From: Clostridium sp.
GTDB taxonomy: Bacteria; Bacillota; Clostridia; Clostridiales; Clostridiaceae
Direction of reading: 5' to 3'
DNA length: 64,000 nucleotides
Assembly: GCA_029851835.1 (NCBI GenBank)
Contig: JARKVD010000021.1
Span: 52,218-116,217 of the forward strand
A program made the position numbers and the translations under genes. Below the pieces are notes generated by a model. That model was not told where the DNA came from, did no database searches, and saw nothing but the letters and a program-made list of their open reading frames with translations. This document shows positions 7,325 to 15,400 of the stretch, in pieces (the first letter of the stretch is position 1; every line of letters starts with the position of its first letter).

Positions 7325-9070
7325 GTGAAAAAAATTTTTAGTTACACAAAACAGCACAAATTCGTTACCATTATGGGAGCAATTTCAATGCTTTTATGTG
7401 TTTCAGCAGACCTAGTTGTTCCGTATATTACGGAAATATTTATCGACGATGTATTAACAGCTGGTAAGTATGAAATCTTAACCACAATTATTTGGGTTGT
7501 AGTTGGACTTACTGCCACAAAGTTTGCATTTGGATTTTTAAGAGAGTTTTTATTTGACTATTTAGGGATTACAATCTCTAGAAAGATTAAGGAGGAATTA
7601 TTCAATCATATTGAAGGTTTATCTTTTTCATATTTTGATAAAGTAAACACTGGAGAATTAATGTCAAGGGTAGGTGAAGATGCTGATAATATTCTAGAAA
7701 TCATGGGTTTTGGACTTAGACTTACCATTGAGGACGGAATCTATTTCATAATGGCAGCAGTGCTTTTATTTAGAATCAGTGTACCACTTACTTTAGTAGC
7801 ATTAGCTACAATGCCAATCATTGCAATTTTAGCGCTAAAGTCAGAGAAGCAACTAAATGATGTTTATGAGAGAATCAGTGATCATATTGCGGAGCTTAAC
7901 ACAACAGCTCAAGAAAATATTGCAGGAGTTAAGCTTGTAAAAGCTTTTGGAAGAGAGAAGCATGAGATATTAAAGTTCCTACGATATAACTCAAAGAACT
8001 ATGATTTACAGATGGAGCACAACAAAATATGGGTTAAATTCTTCCCATTAGAAGAGTTCTTAACCAACTTATCAACAGTACTTGTTATAAGTATTGGAGG
8101 AATTCTTGCCATCTATGATCAAATTACGGTTGGACAATTAGTTGGATTTACAAGCTATCTTTGGATGCTTACTTGGCCAATGAGAGATTTAGGATGGCTA
8201 ATAAATCTTCTATCAAGAGGAAAGGCTTCCATTGGAAAAATAAATAAGATATTAGCCATAGAGCCTAAGGTAAATGACTGTGAAAATCCAGAGGAATTAA
8301 AAGAAATTAATGAAGGTATTGTTTTTGAAAATGTATCCTTCAATTATGGAGAAAAGGATGTATTAAAAAATATTAACTTAAACATTCCAGCTGGGTCCAC
8401 AGTAGCAGTTATGGGAACTACAGGTTCTGGTAAGTCAACTTTAATAAGTCTTTTAGGAAGAAACTATGATGTAACACAAGGTTCAATAAAGCTAGATGGT
8501 AAAGATATTAGAAATCTTAAGTTGAAGTCCTTAAGAGATAATATTGCTTTAATTCCACAGGACTCATTCCTGTTTTCAGACACAGTAGAAAGCAACTTGA
8601 AGTATGGAAAGCTTGATGCTTCTATGGATGAGATGGAAAAAGTAGTAGAACTTGCTTGTGCAAAGGAATTTGTGGATGAACTTGAGAAGGGCTATGATAC
8701 CTTAATTGGAGAAAGAGGTGTTGGTTTATCTGGTGGTCAGAAGCAAAGATTATGTATAGCAAGAGCTCTTTTAAGAGATTCAAAGATATTAATCTTAGAT
8801 GACTCTACGTCAGCTTTAGATATGGATACTGAATATCAGCTATTGAAGAATTTATATGAAGAGGAAGATAAGAAAACAACCTTTATCATAGCTCACAGAA
8901 TTTCAGCAGTAAAGAATGCAGACTTAATTCTTTACATGGAGGATGGAGAAATTGTTGAACAAGGTAATCATCAACAGCTTCTAGATAAAAGAGGTAAATA
9001 CTTTGAGATCTATGAAACTCAATTTAAGGATTTCTTAGATTTATCAGATGATAAAGCAGCAAACTTTTAA
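7325..9070 (+). CDS. ABC exporter half-transporter with degenerate ATP site (subunit 1 of pair)
   Basis: The type-1 exporter membrane domain (six helices, about 1-300) is fused to an ATPase domain. Walker A is GTTGSGKST (from 364) and the signature is LSGGQ (468-472). Walker B reads LILDD, so the catalytic Glu is Asp493. The next gene has the canonical DE but a changed signature. This is the asymmetric layout of heterodimeric multidrug exporters such as BmrCD and TM287/288. GTG 7325 is preferred because AGGGAGGG stands 7 bases upstream. ATG 7283, in frame behind GAGGT, is possible and would add 14 residues. The substrate is unknown. Confidence 0.92.
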   Translation: MKKIFSYTKQHKFVTIMGAISMLLCVSADLVVPYITEIFIDDVLTAGKYEILTTIIWVVVGLTATKFAFGFLREFLFDYLGITISRKIKEELFNHIEGLSFSYFDKVNTGELMSRVGEDADNILEIMGFGLRLTIEDGIYFIMAAVLLFRISVPLTLVALATMPIIAILALKSEKQLNDVYERISDHIAELNTTAQENIAGVKLVKAFGREKHEILKFLRYNSKNYDLQMEHNKIWVKFFPLEEFLTNLSTVLVISIGGILAIYDQITVGQLVGFTSYLWMLTWPMRDLGWLINLLSRGKASIGKINKILAIEPKVNDCENPEELKEINEGIVFENVSFNYGEKDVLKNINLNIPAGSTVAVMGTTGSGKSTLISLLGRNYDVTQGSIKLDGKDIRNLKLKSLRDNIALIPQDSFLFSDTVESNLKYGKLDASMDEMEKVVELACAKEFVDELEKGYDTLIGERGVGLSGGQKQRLCIARALLRDSKILILDDSTSALDMDTEYQLLKNLYEEEDKKTTFIIAHRISAVKNADLILYMEDGEIVEQGNHQQLLDKRGKYFEIYETQFKDFLDLSDDKAANF

Positions 9071-9080
9071 ATTTTTAATT

Positions 9081-9157
9081 GAAACTCCGCCTCACATGCG
9101 TTCGGTGGAGTAAGTTCGCCTTACCAAATGTAAAATTTGGAGGCTCACTTAAGGAGG
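9081..9157 (+). repeat. Dispersed inverted-repeat element, copy R3
   Basis: Hairpin ACTCCGCC/GGTGGAGT, then ACCAAAT-GTAAA-ATTTGG, then GGCTCACTTAAGGAGGG. Its 3' end is the Shine-Dalgarno sequence of the next ABC gene. The stem differs from ACTCCTTC/GAAGGAGT of other copies by paired changes. Confidence 0.85.
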
Positions 9158-9164
9158 GAAATTA

Positions 9165-10952
9165 ATGGCAAAGAACACGATAAATCAAGATGAAAAAGTT
9201 ATTGCCCTTAAAGGGAAAGATATTCTTTTCAGGCTTGTTAAATATATGAAACCCTACGGTGCAAAAATAGCAGCAGTTCTGTTTCTGATGCTGGTAGTTA
9301 CGGGAGTTGGACTTTTAAGTCCAATGCTTTTAAAAATTGCTATCGATGATTTTATTGGTGCAAAGAATGTTAAGGGGCTTGCTCTTATTGGAGCAGGGCT
9401 TATAGGTTTAAATTTAATCAGTATGTTTGCAAGTAAATATTCAACCTTTAACATGAACAAAATAACCCATAACATTTTAAGAACTATAAGACAGGAATTA
9501 TATGAACACATTCAAAAGCTCTCCTTCTCTTTCTTTGATGAAAGACCAGTAGGGAAGATATTAGCCAGAGTTGTGGGAGATGTAAACTCTCTATCAGAGC
9601 TATTTAATAAATCAGTAACAACAGTAATACCACAGGTTTTAACATTAATATTCGTTACTGTAATAATGTTTTCTATGAATGTGAAGCTGGCTTTAGTTTC
9701 AATGGTAATGCTTCCACCTTTATGTATCGGTTTAGCTGGTATACAAATTATTTCAAGAAAGCGCTGGCAGGTATTTAGACAGAAGCGTTCTAACTTGAAT
9801 GGTTTTACACATGAGTCTTTTTCAGGAATGAAGATTATTCAAAACTTTACCTTTGAGAAGGAATCAAGGAAGAGATTTAGAAATTCTGTTGGAGAAATGA
9901 GATCAGGCTTTATTAACGCCGTTAAGCTAAATGACTGGTTATGGCCAATAGTAGAAGTATCCTTTGGAGCAAGTACCTTAATAGTATTTTTAGTGGGAGC
10001 AAACCTTGCAAAAAGTGGAGAAGTATCAATTGGTACAATTACAGCCTTTATTTCTTACACAAGCATGTTCTGGAGACCAATTTTAAATATTGCATCTTAT
10101 TACAACACTTTAATCACAAACTTTGCAGCAGCAGAGAGAATCTTTGAGATTATGGATGTTAAGCCTGGGATTGATGAGCTTGAAAGTGCAGATGTAATGC
10201 CTAAAATTAAAGGTCGCGTTGAATTTGAAAATGTATCCTTTGCCTATGAAAAAGATACACAAGTTCTACGCAATGTAAGCTTTAAGGTAAAACCAGGAGA
10301 AAATATTGCTTTAGTTGGTCCAACAGGAGCTGGTAAGACAACAATTACAAGCTTAATAAGCCGCTTCTATGATACTACTGAAGGAAGAGTTTTAATTGAT
10401 GGAAAGGATGTATCAAAGGTAAATCTTAATTCTTTAAGAAGCCAGATGGGGGTAATGCTTCAGGATACCTTCCTATTCTCTGATTCAATTAAGGAAAATA
10501 TAAGATACGGTAGGCTAGATGCTACTGATGAAGAAATCATAGCAGCAGCAAAGGCAGTTAGTGCTCATGACTTTATAGTGAAGCTAGAAAATGGATATAA
10601 CACTCAGGTTAATGAAAGAGGTTCAAGACTTTCTGTAGGACAAAGACAGTTAATATCCTTTGCAAGGGCACTTCTTGCTAATCCAAGGATATTAATCTTA
10701 GACGAAGCAACTTCCAATATTGATACAGCTACAGAGATTCTTGTTCAAAAAGGAATCAACAAACTTTTATCAGGAAGAACTTCCTTTGTTATCGCACACA
10801 GACTTTCAACAATACGTGACTGCGATAGAATCATGGTAATTGAGGATGGTGAAATTGTTGAAGCAGGAACCCATGAGGAGTTATTAAACTTAAGAGGAGC
10901 TTATTACAAGTTGTATATGGCTCAATATAGTTTCCTTCGTGAAGGAGCCTAG
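9165..10952 (+). CDS. ABC exporter half-transporter with canonical ATP site (subunit 2 of pair)
   Basis: The protein has 595 aa: six-helix exporter domain, then ATPase. Walker A is GPTGAGKTT (385-393), Walker B is LILDEAT with catalytic Glu514, and the signature is altered to LSVGQ (489-493). It therefore pairs with the preceding subunit so that one ATP site is functional and one degenerate. AAGGAGGG, contributed by repeat R3, precedes the ATG. The 94-base gap from the upstream gene suggests one transcript. Likely role is export of a drug, peptide or lipid. There is no peptidase domain. Confidence 0.93.
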   Translation: MAKNTINQDEKVIALKGKDILFRLVKYMKPYGAKIAAVLFLMLVVTGVGLLSPMLLKIAIDDFIGAKNVKGLALIGAGLIGLNLISMFASKYSTFNMNKITHNILRTIRQELYEHIQKLSFSFFDERPVGKILARVVGDVNSLSELFNKSVTTVIPQVLTLIFVTVIMFSMNVKLALVSMVMLPPLCIGLAGIQIISRKRWQVFRQKRSNLNGFTHESFSGMKIIQNFTFEKESRKRFRNSVGEMRSGFINAVKLNDWLWPIVEVSFGASTLIVFLVGANLAKSGEVSIGTITAFISYTSMFWRPILNIASYYNTLITNFAAAERIFEIMDVKPGIDELESADVMPKIKGRVEFENVSFAYEKDTQVLRNVSFKVKPGENIALVGPTGAGKTTITSLISRFYDTTEGRVLIDGKDVSKVNLNSLRSQMGVMLQDTFLFSDSIKENIRYGRLDATDEEIIAAAKAVSAHDFIVKLENGYNTQVNERGSRLSVGQRQLISFARALLANPRILILDEATSNIDTATEILVQKGINKLLSGRTSFVIAHRLSTIRDCDRIMVIEDGEIVEAGTHEELLNLRGAYYKLYMAQYSFLREGA

Positions 10953-10971
10953 GATTGAATTAAGAATGCAG

Positions 10972-10994
10972 AATGAGGGATGCTTCCCCTCATT
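10972..10994 (+). other. Hairpin after the ABC pair
   Basis: AATGAGGG and CCCTCATT form a perfect 8-bp stem with a 7-base loop. There is no T-run, so it is not a standard terminator. It may protect the 3' end of the transcript. The preceding GAATTAAGAATGCAGAATG-like phrase recurs near 49300. Confidence 0.45.
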
Positions 10995-11063
10995 GCCATT
11001 GGAGAAGCTTTAAATTTTATTTTAGAAGAATAAAAAGGCAAGATAAAGAATTGAGGTAAGTGA

Positions 11064-11684
11064 ATGTTAGATAAAGAGGGATTTGATATTTGGTCAAAGG
11101 ATTATGATAAAAGTGTTGAGGCTAGTTCAAGGGAGTATCCTTTTGATGGATATTATGAGGTGCTAAACCACGTTTATAATTCTATAGATTGTAAAGCAGG
11201 AAGAAGAATTTTAGATGTTGGTTTTGGTACTGGGGTTTTGACTAATAAGCTTTATGAAGAGGGAGCAAGGATATATGGCATGGACTTTTCCCAGGGAATG
11301 ATTGATATTGCTCAGGAAAAAATGCCAGAAGGAACCTTTATACGGTGGGATTTCAATGATGGAGTCCCACCTATGTTAAAAGAGATAACTTTTGATTATA
11401 TTATATCTTCTTATGCAATTCATCACTTGAATGATGATAAGAAGGTGGAGTTTATAGAAGAATTAAAGCAATTGCTTAATCCAGGAGGAAAAATAATAGT
11501 TGCAGATGTGGCTTTCGAAAATCAGCAGGACTTGAAGGATTGCAGAGCTTTAAGTGGAGATAGCTGGGATGAGGATGAAGTCTATATTGTGGCAGATAAA
11601 CTTACTAAAATGCTTAGAGATAAAGGGGTTAACTGTTTTTATAAACAAATTTCATCTTGTGCAGGAATTTTAGAAATTATTTAA
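11064..11684 (+). CDS. Class I SAM-dependent methyltransferase (YrrT-like)
   Basis: The protein has 206 aa with a Rossmann-type methyltransferase fold. Motif I is ILDVGFGTGVLT (about 50-61). The acidic ribose-binding segment is GMDFSQGMI. Motif IV is FDYIISSYAIHHL and the post-motif is LNPGGKIIVADV. The family methylates small molecules, and the substrate cannot be read from sequence. It is the first gene of the co-directional accessory island, 14 bases ahead of the next acetyltransferase. Confidence 0.88.
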   Translation: MLDKEGFDIWSKDYDKSVEASSREYPFDGYYEVLNHVYNSIDCKAGRRILDVGFGTGVLTNKLYEEGARIYGMDFSQGMIDIAQEKMPEGTFIRWDFNDGVPPMLKEITFDYIISSYAIHHLNDDKKVEFIEELKQLLNPGGKIIVADVAFENQQDLKDCRALSGDSWDEDEVYIVADKLTKMLRDKGVNCFYKQISSCAGILEII

Positions 11685-11698
11685 AGAAAGTCCATTGT

Positions 11699-12217
11699 AT
11701 GAATGGGATAACGATAAGGCATAGGAGCTTGATAAATTATTTCAGGAATAGAGAGGTAGAAGATGTGGAGATTGATTTATTAGCTAATCACCTTGAATTC
11801 AAGGAAAAAGTAATTGAGTGGCTTAATGATGAATTTGGTGGAGAAAACAGTAGAGCATTTTATAAAGGGATTATTGACAATAGCTTAAGAGATAAATATT
11901 TACCAATTATATTTGTTGCGATTGAAAACAATGAACTTGTTGGAACAGTTGGAGTGTGGAGAGGAGATTTGCTTTCAAGGCAGGATTTATATCCATGGAT
12001 TTCAGCTTTAGTGGTTCAGAAGAATTACAGAAACAAGGGTATAGGAAAAGTACTCCAGCAATATGCATTAAATTATTGTTCATTACTAAATTTCAAAGAA
12101 GCTTATTTGTACACAGATATAGAAAATTATTATGAGAAAAGTGGATGGAAACTTATTGATGAAGGCTATGAATACAGTGGAGAAAAAGTAAAGATATTTA
12201 AATATGAATTTATATAG
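11699..12217 (+). CDS. GNAT acetyltransferase
   Basis: The protein is 172 aa from ATG 11699 (MNGITIRHRS). An upstream in-frame start would overlap the methyltransferase and add non-conserved residues. The acetyl-CoA loop is RNKGIG, preceded by the strand ISALVVQ. LYPWISALVV and YLYTDIENYYEKSGW are shared with the GNAT at 20140, so the two are diverged paralogues. The ribosome binding site is weak (AAAGAAAG). Substrate unknown. Confidence 0.85.
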   Translation: MNGITIRHRSLINYFRNREVEDVEIDLLANHLEFKEKVIEWLNDEFGGENSRAFYKGIIDNSLRDKYLPIIFVAIENNELVGTVGVWRGDLLSRQDLYPWISALVVQKNYRNKGIGKVLQQYALNYCSLLNFKEAYLYTDIENYYEKSGWKLIDEGYEYSGEKVKIFKYEFI

Positions 12218-12251
12218 AGATTAGTTTAAAAAGTATAAAGGGGTGTAAATA

Positions 12252-12689
12252 ATGATTTCTTTAAGAAAAGTAGATAAAAATAATTATAGAAAAGTTATAG
12301 ATATGAAGCTTACAAATGGAGGACAAGAGTTTGTGGCACCTAATGTTCTTTCTTTAGCACAAGCAAGGGTTTTTTATGATATTGCAAGCCCCTTCGCTAT
12401 TTATAGGGAAGAAGAAGTAATAGGATTTATGATGCTGGAATGGGATGAGAAGGAAAGAGAAGCCGGTATTTGGAGGTTTATGATTGCAGAAGAGCATCAA
12501 GGGAAGGGCTACGGTACAGCTGCAATGAAGGCGGCAATAGAAATTATTAAAAGTGAAAATAAGTTTGACTGTGTCGCTTTAAGTTATGTACCAGGTAATG
12601 ATGGAGGAAAACACGTATATGAAAAGCTTGGCTTTAAAGCTACAGGTGACATTGATGATGGGGAGATTATAATGAAGCTAGATTTATAA
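12252..12689 (+). CDS. GNAT acetyltransferase, spermidine/spermine (BltD-like) type
   Basis: The protein has 145 aa. The acetyl-CoA loop is QGKGYG in IAEEHQGKGYGTAAM. The short length, the opening LRKVDKNNYRKVIDMK and the end YEKLGFKATGDIDDGEIIMKL follow the polyamine acetyltransferase pattern. It is a relative of the GNAT at 21722. AAGGGGTG precedes the ATG. Polyamine acetylation is inferred. Confidence 0.82.
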   Translation: MISLRKVDKNNYRKVIDMKLTNGGQEFVAPNVLSLAQARVFYDIASPFAIYREEEVIGFMMLEWDEKEREAGIWRFMIAEEHQGKGYGTAAMKAAIEIIKSENKFDCVALSYVPGNDGGKHVYEKLGFKATGDIDDGEIIMKLDL

Positions 12690-12721
12690 ATGGAGATTGA
12701 CAGGCGATAAAGGAGAAGAGT

Positions 12722-13180
12722 ATGGAAGAAAAAATAAAAAGATTTTGGCAGAGATTTTTGAAGGCTGAAAATAAACAGGAATCAACGAAGTATATAGATT
12801 GTTTTCATTTTGAATTAACAGAGAAGTTGGCAAATGAATTATTGGAGTTAGTGTTATCAGGACAAAAGAGGGCGACATCAAGTAGTTTATTGGCTTATGA
12901 AATTGATGGTGAGAGGCTTCCTAAGGTTGGAGATTATAGCATTGTAACTGATTGGGAGGGAACTCCACGGTGTGTAATTGAAACAACAGCAGTTACGATA
13001 CTTCCTTATAAGGAAATAACCTTTGATATCTGTAAGAGAGAAGGCGAGGATGACTGTTTAGAATCTTGGCAAAAAGGGCATAAAAGATTTTTTAGTGAAG
13101 AGGGTAAGGTCATTGGATATGAATTTTCAGAGGATATGCCTGTAGTATTTGAGGATTTTAAGGTGGTATTTACAGATTAG
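12722..13180 (+). CDS. ASCH domain protein
   Basis: The protein has 152 aa and resembles Bacillus YhfF-type ASCH proteins. The fold's marks are LVLSGQKRATSSSL, PKVGDYSIVTDWEGTPRCVIET and a late aromatic segment with ISFD-like ITFDICKREGEDD, SWQKGHKRFF. ASCH domains resemble PUA RNA-binding folds, and some act as amidohydrolases or ribonucleases. The exact role here is unknown. GGAGAAGAG precedes the ATG. Confidence 0.85.
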   Translation: MEEKIKRFWQRFLKAENKQESTKYIDCFHFELTEKLANELLELVLSGQKRATSSSLLAYEIDGERLPKVGDYSIVTDWEGTPRCVIETTAVTILPYKEITFDICKREGEDDCLESWQKGHKRFFSEEGKVIGYEFSEDMPVVFEDFKVVFTD

Positions 13181-13238
13181 ATCTTGAAAGTCAAAGCATA
13201 ATAGAATTTTTAGAAGTCTTTGAAAGGTGGATGTAAAG

Positions 13239-13820
13239 ATGAAAAAAACAGCAGCGCTTATATATGATAAGTTTTGCAATTTTGAATTTAGTGTAGCTCT
13301 TGAAATACTGGCCATGGCAGGAAAGCCAATAGAAGTATTTGCAAAGAATTTAGACCCAGTAAGAAGTGAAGAAGGGCTGAGAGTTGTTGCTGATAAAACC
13401 ATTGATGAATTAAATATAGAAGAGTATGATTCTTTAATTTTAACAGGTTCATTAGAGTTAAGAGAAGCCTTTGATGATGAAGATGTACTTAACTTTATTA
13501 GACAATTCCATAGAGAAGACATTATTATAGGAGCCATTTCTATCGCACCAATATTTCTCCTAAGGCTTGGTATTTTAAAAGGAAAGCCTTTCATGGTTGG
13601 ACTAAATAAAGAAGATTTATTTGAGGAAGGTTTTACGCCTGAGGATATGAAGTTTATGGTGGGTTGGAATGATAACTTAAGTAATCCAGTGGAGGAGGGG
13701 TATATTCGAACAGGAAATGTAATTACATCTGTATCTTATGAATTTATAAGGTGGGCAATAGCATTTGGAAGAGCAATTGGAATAGAGGTATATCCTAAGT
13801 CTTTTGGAGTGGATATATAA
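13239..13820 (+). CDS. DJ-1/PfpI-family protein lacking the usual nucleophilic Cys
   Basis: The protein is 194 aa from ATG 13239, which AAAGGTGG precedes at correct spacing. An in-frame ATG at 13227 overlaps that site. The fold is clear: AALIYDKFCNFEFSVALEIL, then DSLILTGSLEL with the acidic residue, then an elbow region GAISIAPIFLLRLGIL. Most relatives have Cys at the elbow (A-I-C-x-A-P). Here it is Ser, so glyoxalase or protease-like chemistry is doubtful. Start and end look intact. Confidence 0.85.
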   Translation: MKKTAALIYDKFCNFEFSVALEILAMAGKPIEVFAKNLDPVRSEEGLRVVADKTIDELNIEEYDSLILTGSLELREAFDDEDVLNFIRQFHREDIIIGAISIAPIFLLRLGILKGKPFMVGLNKEDLFEEGFTPEDMKFMVGWNDNLSNPVEEGYIRTGNVITSVSYEFIRWAIAFGRAIGIEVYPKSFGVDI

Positions 13821-13840
13821 GAAAATGCGAAAATGTAATT

Positions 13841-13875
13841 ATTACCTGACCCGTGAGTTTAACGGGTCAGGTGAT
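13841..13875 (+). other. Perfect long hairpin between genes
   Basis: ACCTGACCCGT (13844-13854) and ACGGGTCAGGT (13862-13872) are an 11-bp perfect inverted repeat with a 7-base loop, extendable by several A-T and G-U pairs. There is no T-run on either side. It is more GC-rich than its surroundings. Transcript stabiliser, attenuating hairpin or protein site are all possible. Confidence 0.55.
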
Positions 13876-13901
13876 AAATGAAAGTTTAAAGTGGGGAAAG
13901 T

Positions 13902-14576
13902 ATGAAAAATATAGGAATGATTGTGGCTGTTGAGATTGAAGCAGTTTTAAATAAATATGGCAAACCAAGTGAATTGAAGTATCCAGGATTTAATGTATAT
14001 CAATATGAAATAGAGGATAAAAATCTATATGTTATTCATAGTGGAGCGGGTGAGATTGCAGCCGCTATGGCAACCCAGTTTTTAATATCACAGTTAAAGG
14101 TTGAGTTTATTGTGAATTTTGGAGTTGTTGGAGGGCTTACAGAAGAGATGGCACTAGCGAGGACATGTATTGTGGAAAGTGTTATTCATTATGATTTTGA
14201 TACCTCTGACGCTGATGGCACTGATATTGGAAGATATCTTGAGTATCCAAGTGTGTATATTCCAACTACTAAAGGAATATTAGATAAAGCTCTTACCATA
14301 GAGCCAGCTTTAAAATCTGTAATATGTGCTTCAGCGGATAAATTTGTTGGAAGTGAGGAAAAGAAAAGAGAACTTCATACTAAATTTAAGGCAGACATAT
14401 GTGAGATGGAGGCAGCGGGAATTGTATTAACCTGCAATAGAAATAAGGTGCCATGCATACTTATAAAAACTGTTTCTGACAGTATTTCTGGTGGAGCAGA
14501 AGAGTTTTTTAGTGCAGTAAATGAATCAGCGAGAGTCTGTATGGAAATAACACATAAAATTATTAGCAGTTTTTAA
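13902..14576 (+). CDS. Nucleoside phosphorylase-superfamily protein (MTA/SAH nucleosidase-like)
   Basis: The protein has 224 aa. It opens with IGMIVAVEIEA, then HSGAGEIAAAMATQFLI, VNFGVVGGL and the purine/ribose-site block ICEMEAAGIVLTC. It ends with KTVSDSISGGAEEFF, which carries the catalytic Asp. These are the landmarks of 5'-methylthioadenosine/S-adenosylhomocysteine nucleosidases and their relatives. If active it would cleave the glycosidic bond of a purine nucleoside. The two nearby methyltransferases would produce SAH, but the pairing is only suggestive. Confidence 0.85.
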   Translation: MKNIGMIVAVEIEAVLNKYGKPSELKYPGFNVYQYEIEDKNLYVIHSGAGEIAAAMATQFLISQLKVEFIVNFGVVGGLTEEMALARTCIVESVIHYDFDTSDADGTDIGRYLEYPSVYIPTTKGILDKALTIEPALKSVICASADKFVGSEEKKRELHTKFKADICEMEAAGIVLTCNRNKVPCILIKTVSDSISGGAEEFFSAVNESARVCMEITHKIISSF

Positions 14577-14605
14577 ATGGCTTGCACTAAATCAGGAGGA
14601 TTGAA

Positions 14606-15076
14606 ATGGATTGTTGTTTTACAAATAGAGATGGATGGTTTAGATATAGAGCAGCAGCTATAATCATTGAAAATGGTTGTGTACTCTGTGCAAAGAATGA
14701 GCTAGATGATTACTATTATTCTATAGGTGGTGGTGTTCATTTAGGAGAAAAAGCAGAGGATGCAGTAAGGCGAGAGGTATTTGAAGAAACAGGAGTAAAA
14801 TATGAAATTGATAGATTAGCATTTATCCATGAAAATTTCTTTGCTGGAGATGGGAACTTAGAGGGAATGAAGTGTCATGAGGTTGCACTATATTTTCTGA
14901 TGAAGCCTAGAGGAACTCAAGAGCTTAATAGTAACAGCTATACTCAAGGGGTTCGTGAGCATATGCATTGGCTTCCTATTGATAAGCTAAAGGATTATGT
15001 TGCATATCCAAGTTTCTATGCTGACAAATTACTTAACATGAGTCATAGCATTGAGCATATAGTTACTTGTGAATAA
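14606..15076 (+). CDS. Nudix hydrolase
   Basis: The protein has 156 aa. The Nudix box is complete: GGGVHLGEKAEDAVRREVFE followed by ETGV, with all catalytic glutamates. The N-terminal strand is YRAAAIIIENGCVLCAKN. A C-terminal HWLPIDKLKDYVAYPSF segment is usual for this subgroup. Nudix enzymes hydrolyse nucleoside diphosphates linked to another group. The substrate is not predictable here. AGGAGGATTG precedes the ATG. Confidence 0.92.
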   Translation: MDCCFTNRDGWFRYRAAAIIIENGCVLCAKNELDDYYYSIGGGVHLGEKAEDAVRREVFEETGVKYEIDRLAFIHENFFAGDGNLEGMKCHEVALYFLMKPRGTQELNSNSYTQGVREHMHWLPIDKLKDYVAYPSFYADKLLNMSHSIEHIVTCE

Positions 15077-15088
15077 GAGGTGAAAACA

Positions 15089-15350
15089 ATGACTATTCGT
15101 TTAGCAGAGATTAATGATGAGGAAAGCGTAGCAAAATTAATTGCAGACTTTAGGGTTGAATTAAGAGGACTTAAGGGACTTAAGTCAACTCCAAAAATAG
15201 ATTAAGCAAGGGAAGAATTTAATTTTTATCTAAAAATGGATATGATATTTTAAATCTAATTGAAATAAGAAAACAAAGGCAAAATGAAGTGTTATCTCAA
15301 AAAATAACTGTAGGGAATCATGAATATAATTATTAAGGATTATTAGACCT
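15089..15350 (+). pseudogene. GNAT acetyltransferase remnant
   Basis: AGAGGTGAAAAC precedes ATG 15089. The frame reads MTIRLAEINDEESVAKLIAD, a typical GNAT N-terminus, then meets TAA at 15203-15205. The same frame continues AREEFNFYLK after the stop, then breaks up. The acetyl-CoA loop and the C-terminal half are absent. The gene is decayed and no functional product is expected. Confidence 0.7.
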
Positions 15351-15400
15351 TTTAGTATTACAGTCGTTAAATTAGAAATTTAAAAGTGAGGGTAAATAAT

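Noticed and set aside
7325..10952. ABC pair as a peptidase-containing bacteriocin exporter
   Set aside because: Neither subunit has an N-terminal C39 peptidase domain, and no leader-peptide gene is visible; the 50-aa protein lacks a double-Gly motif.
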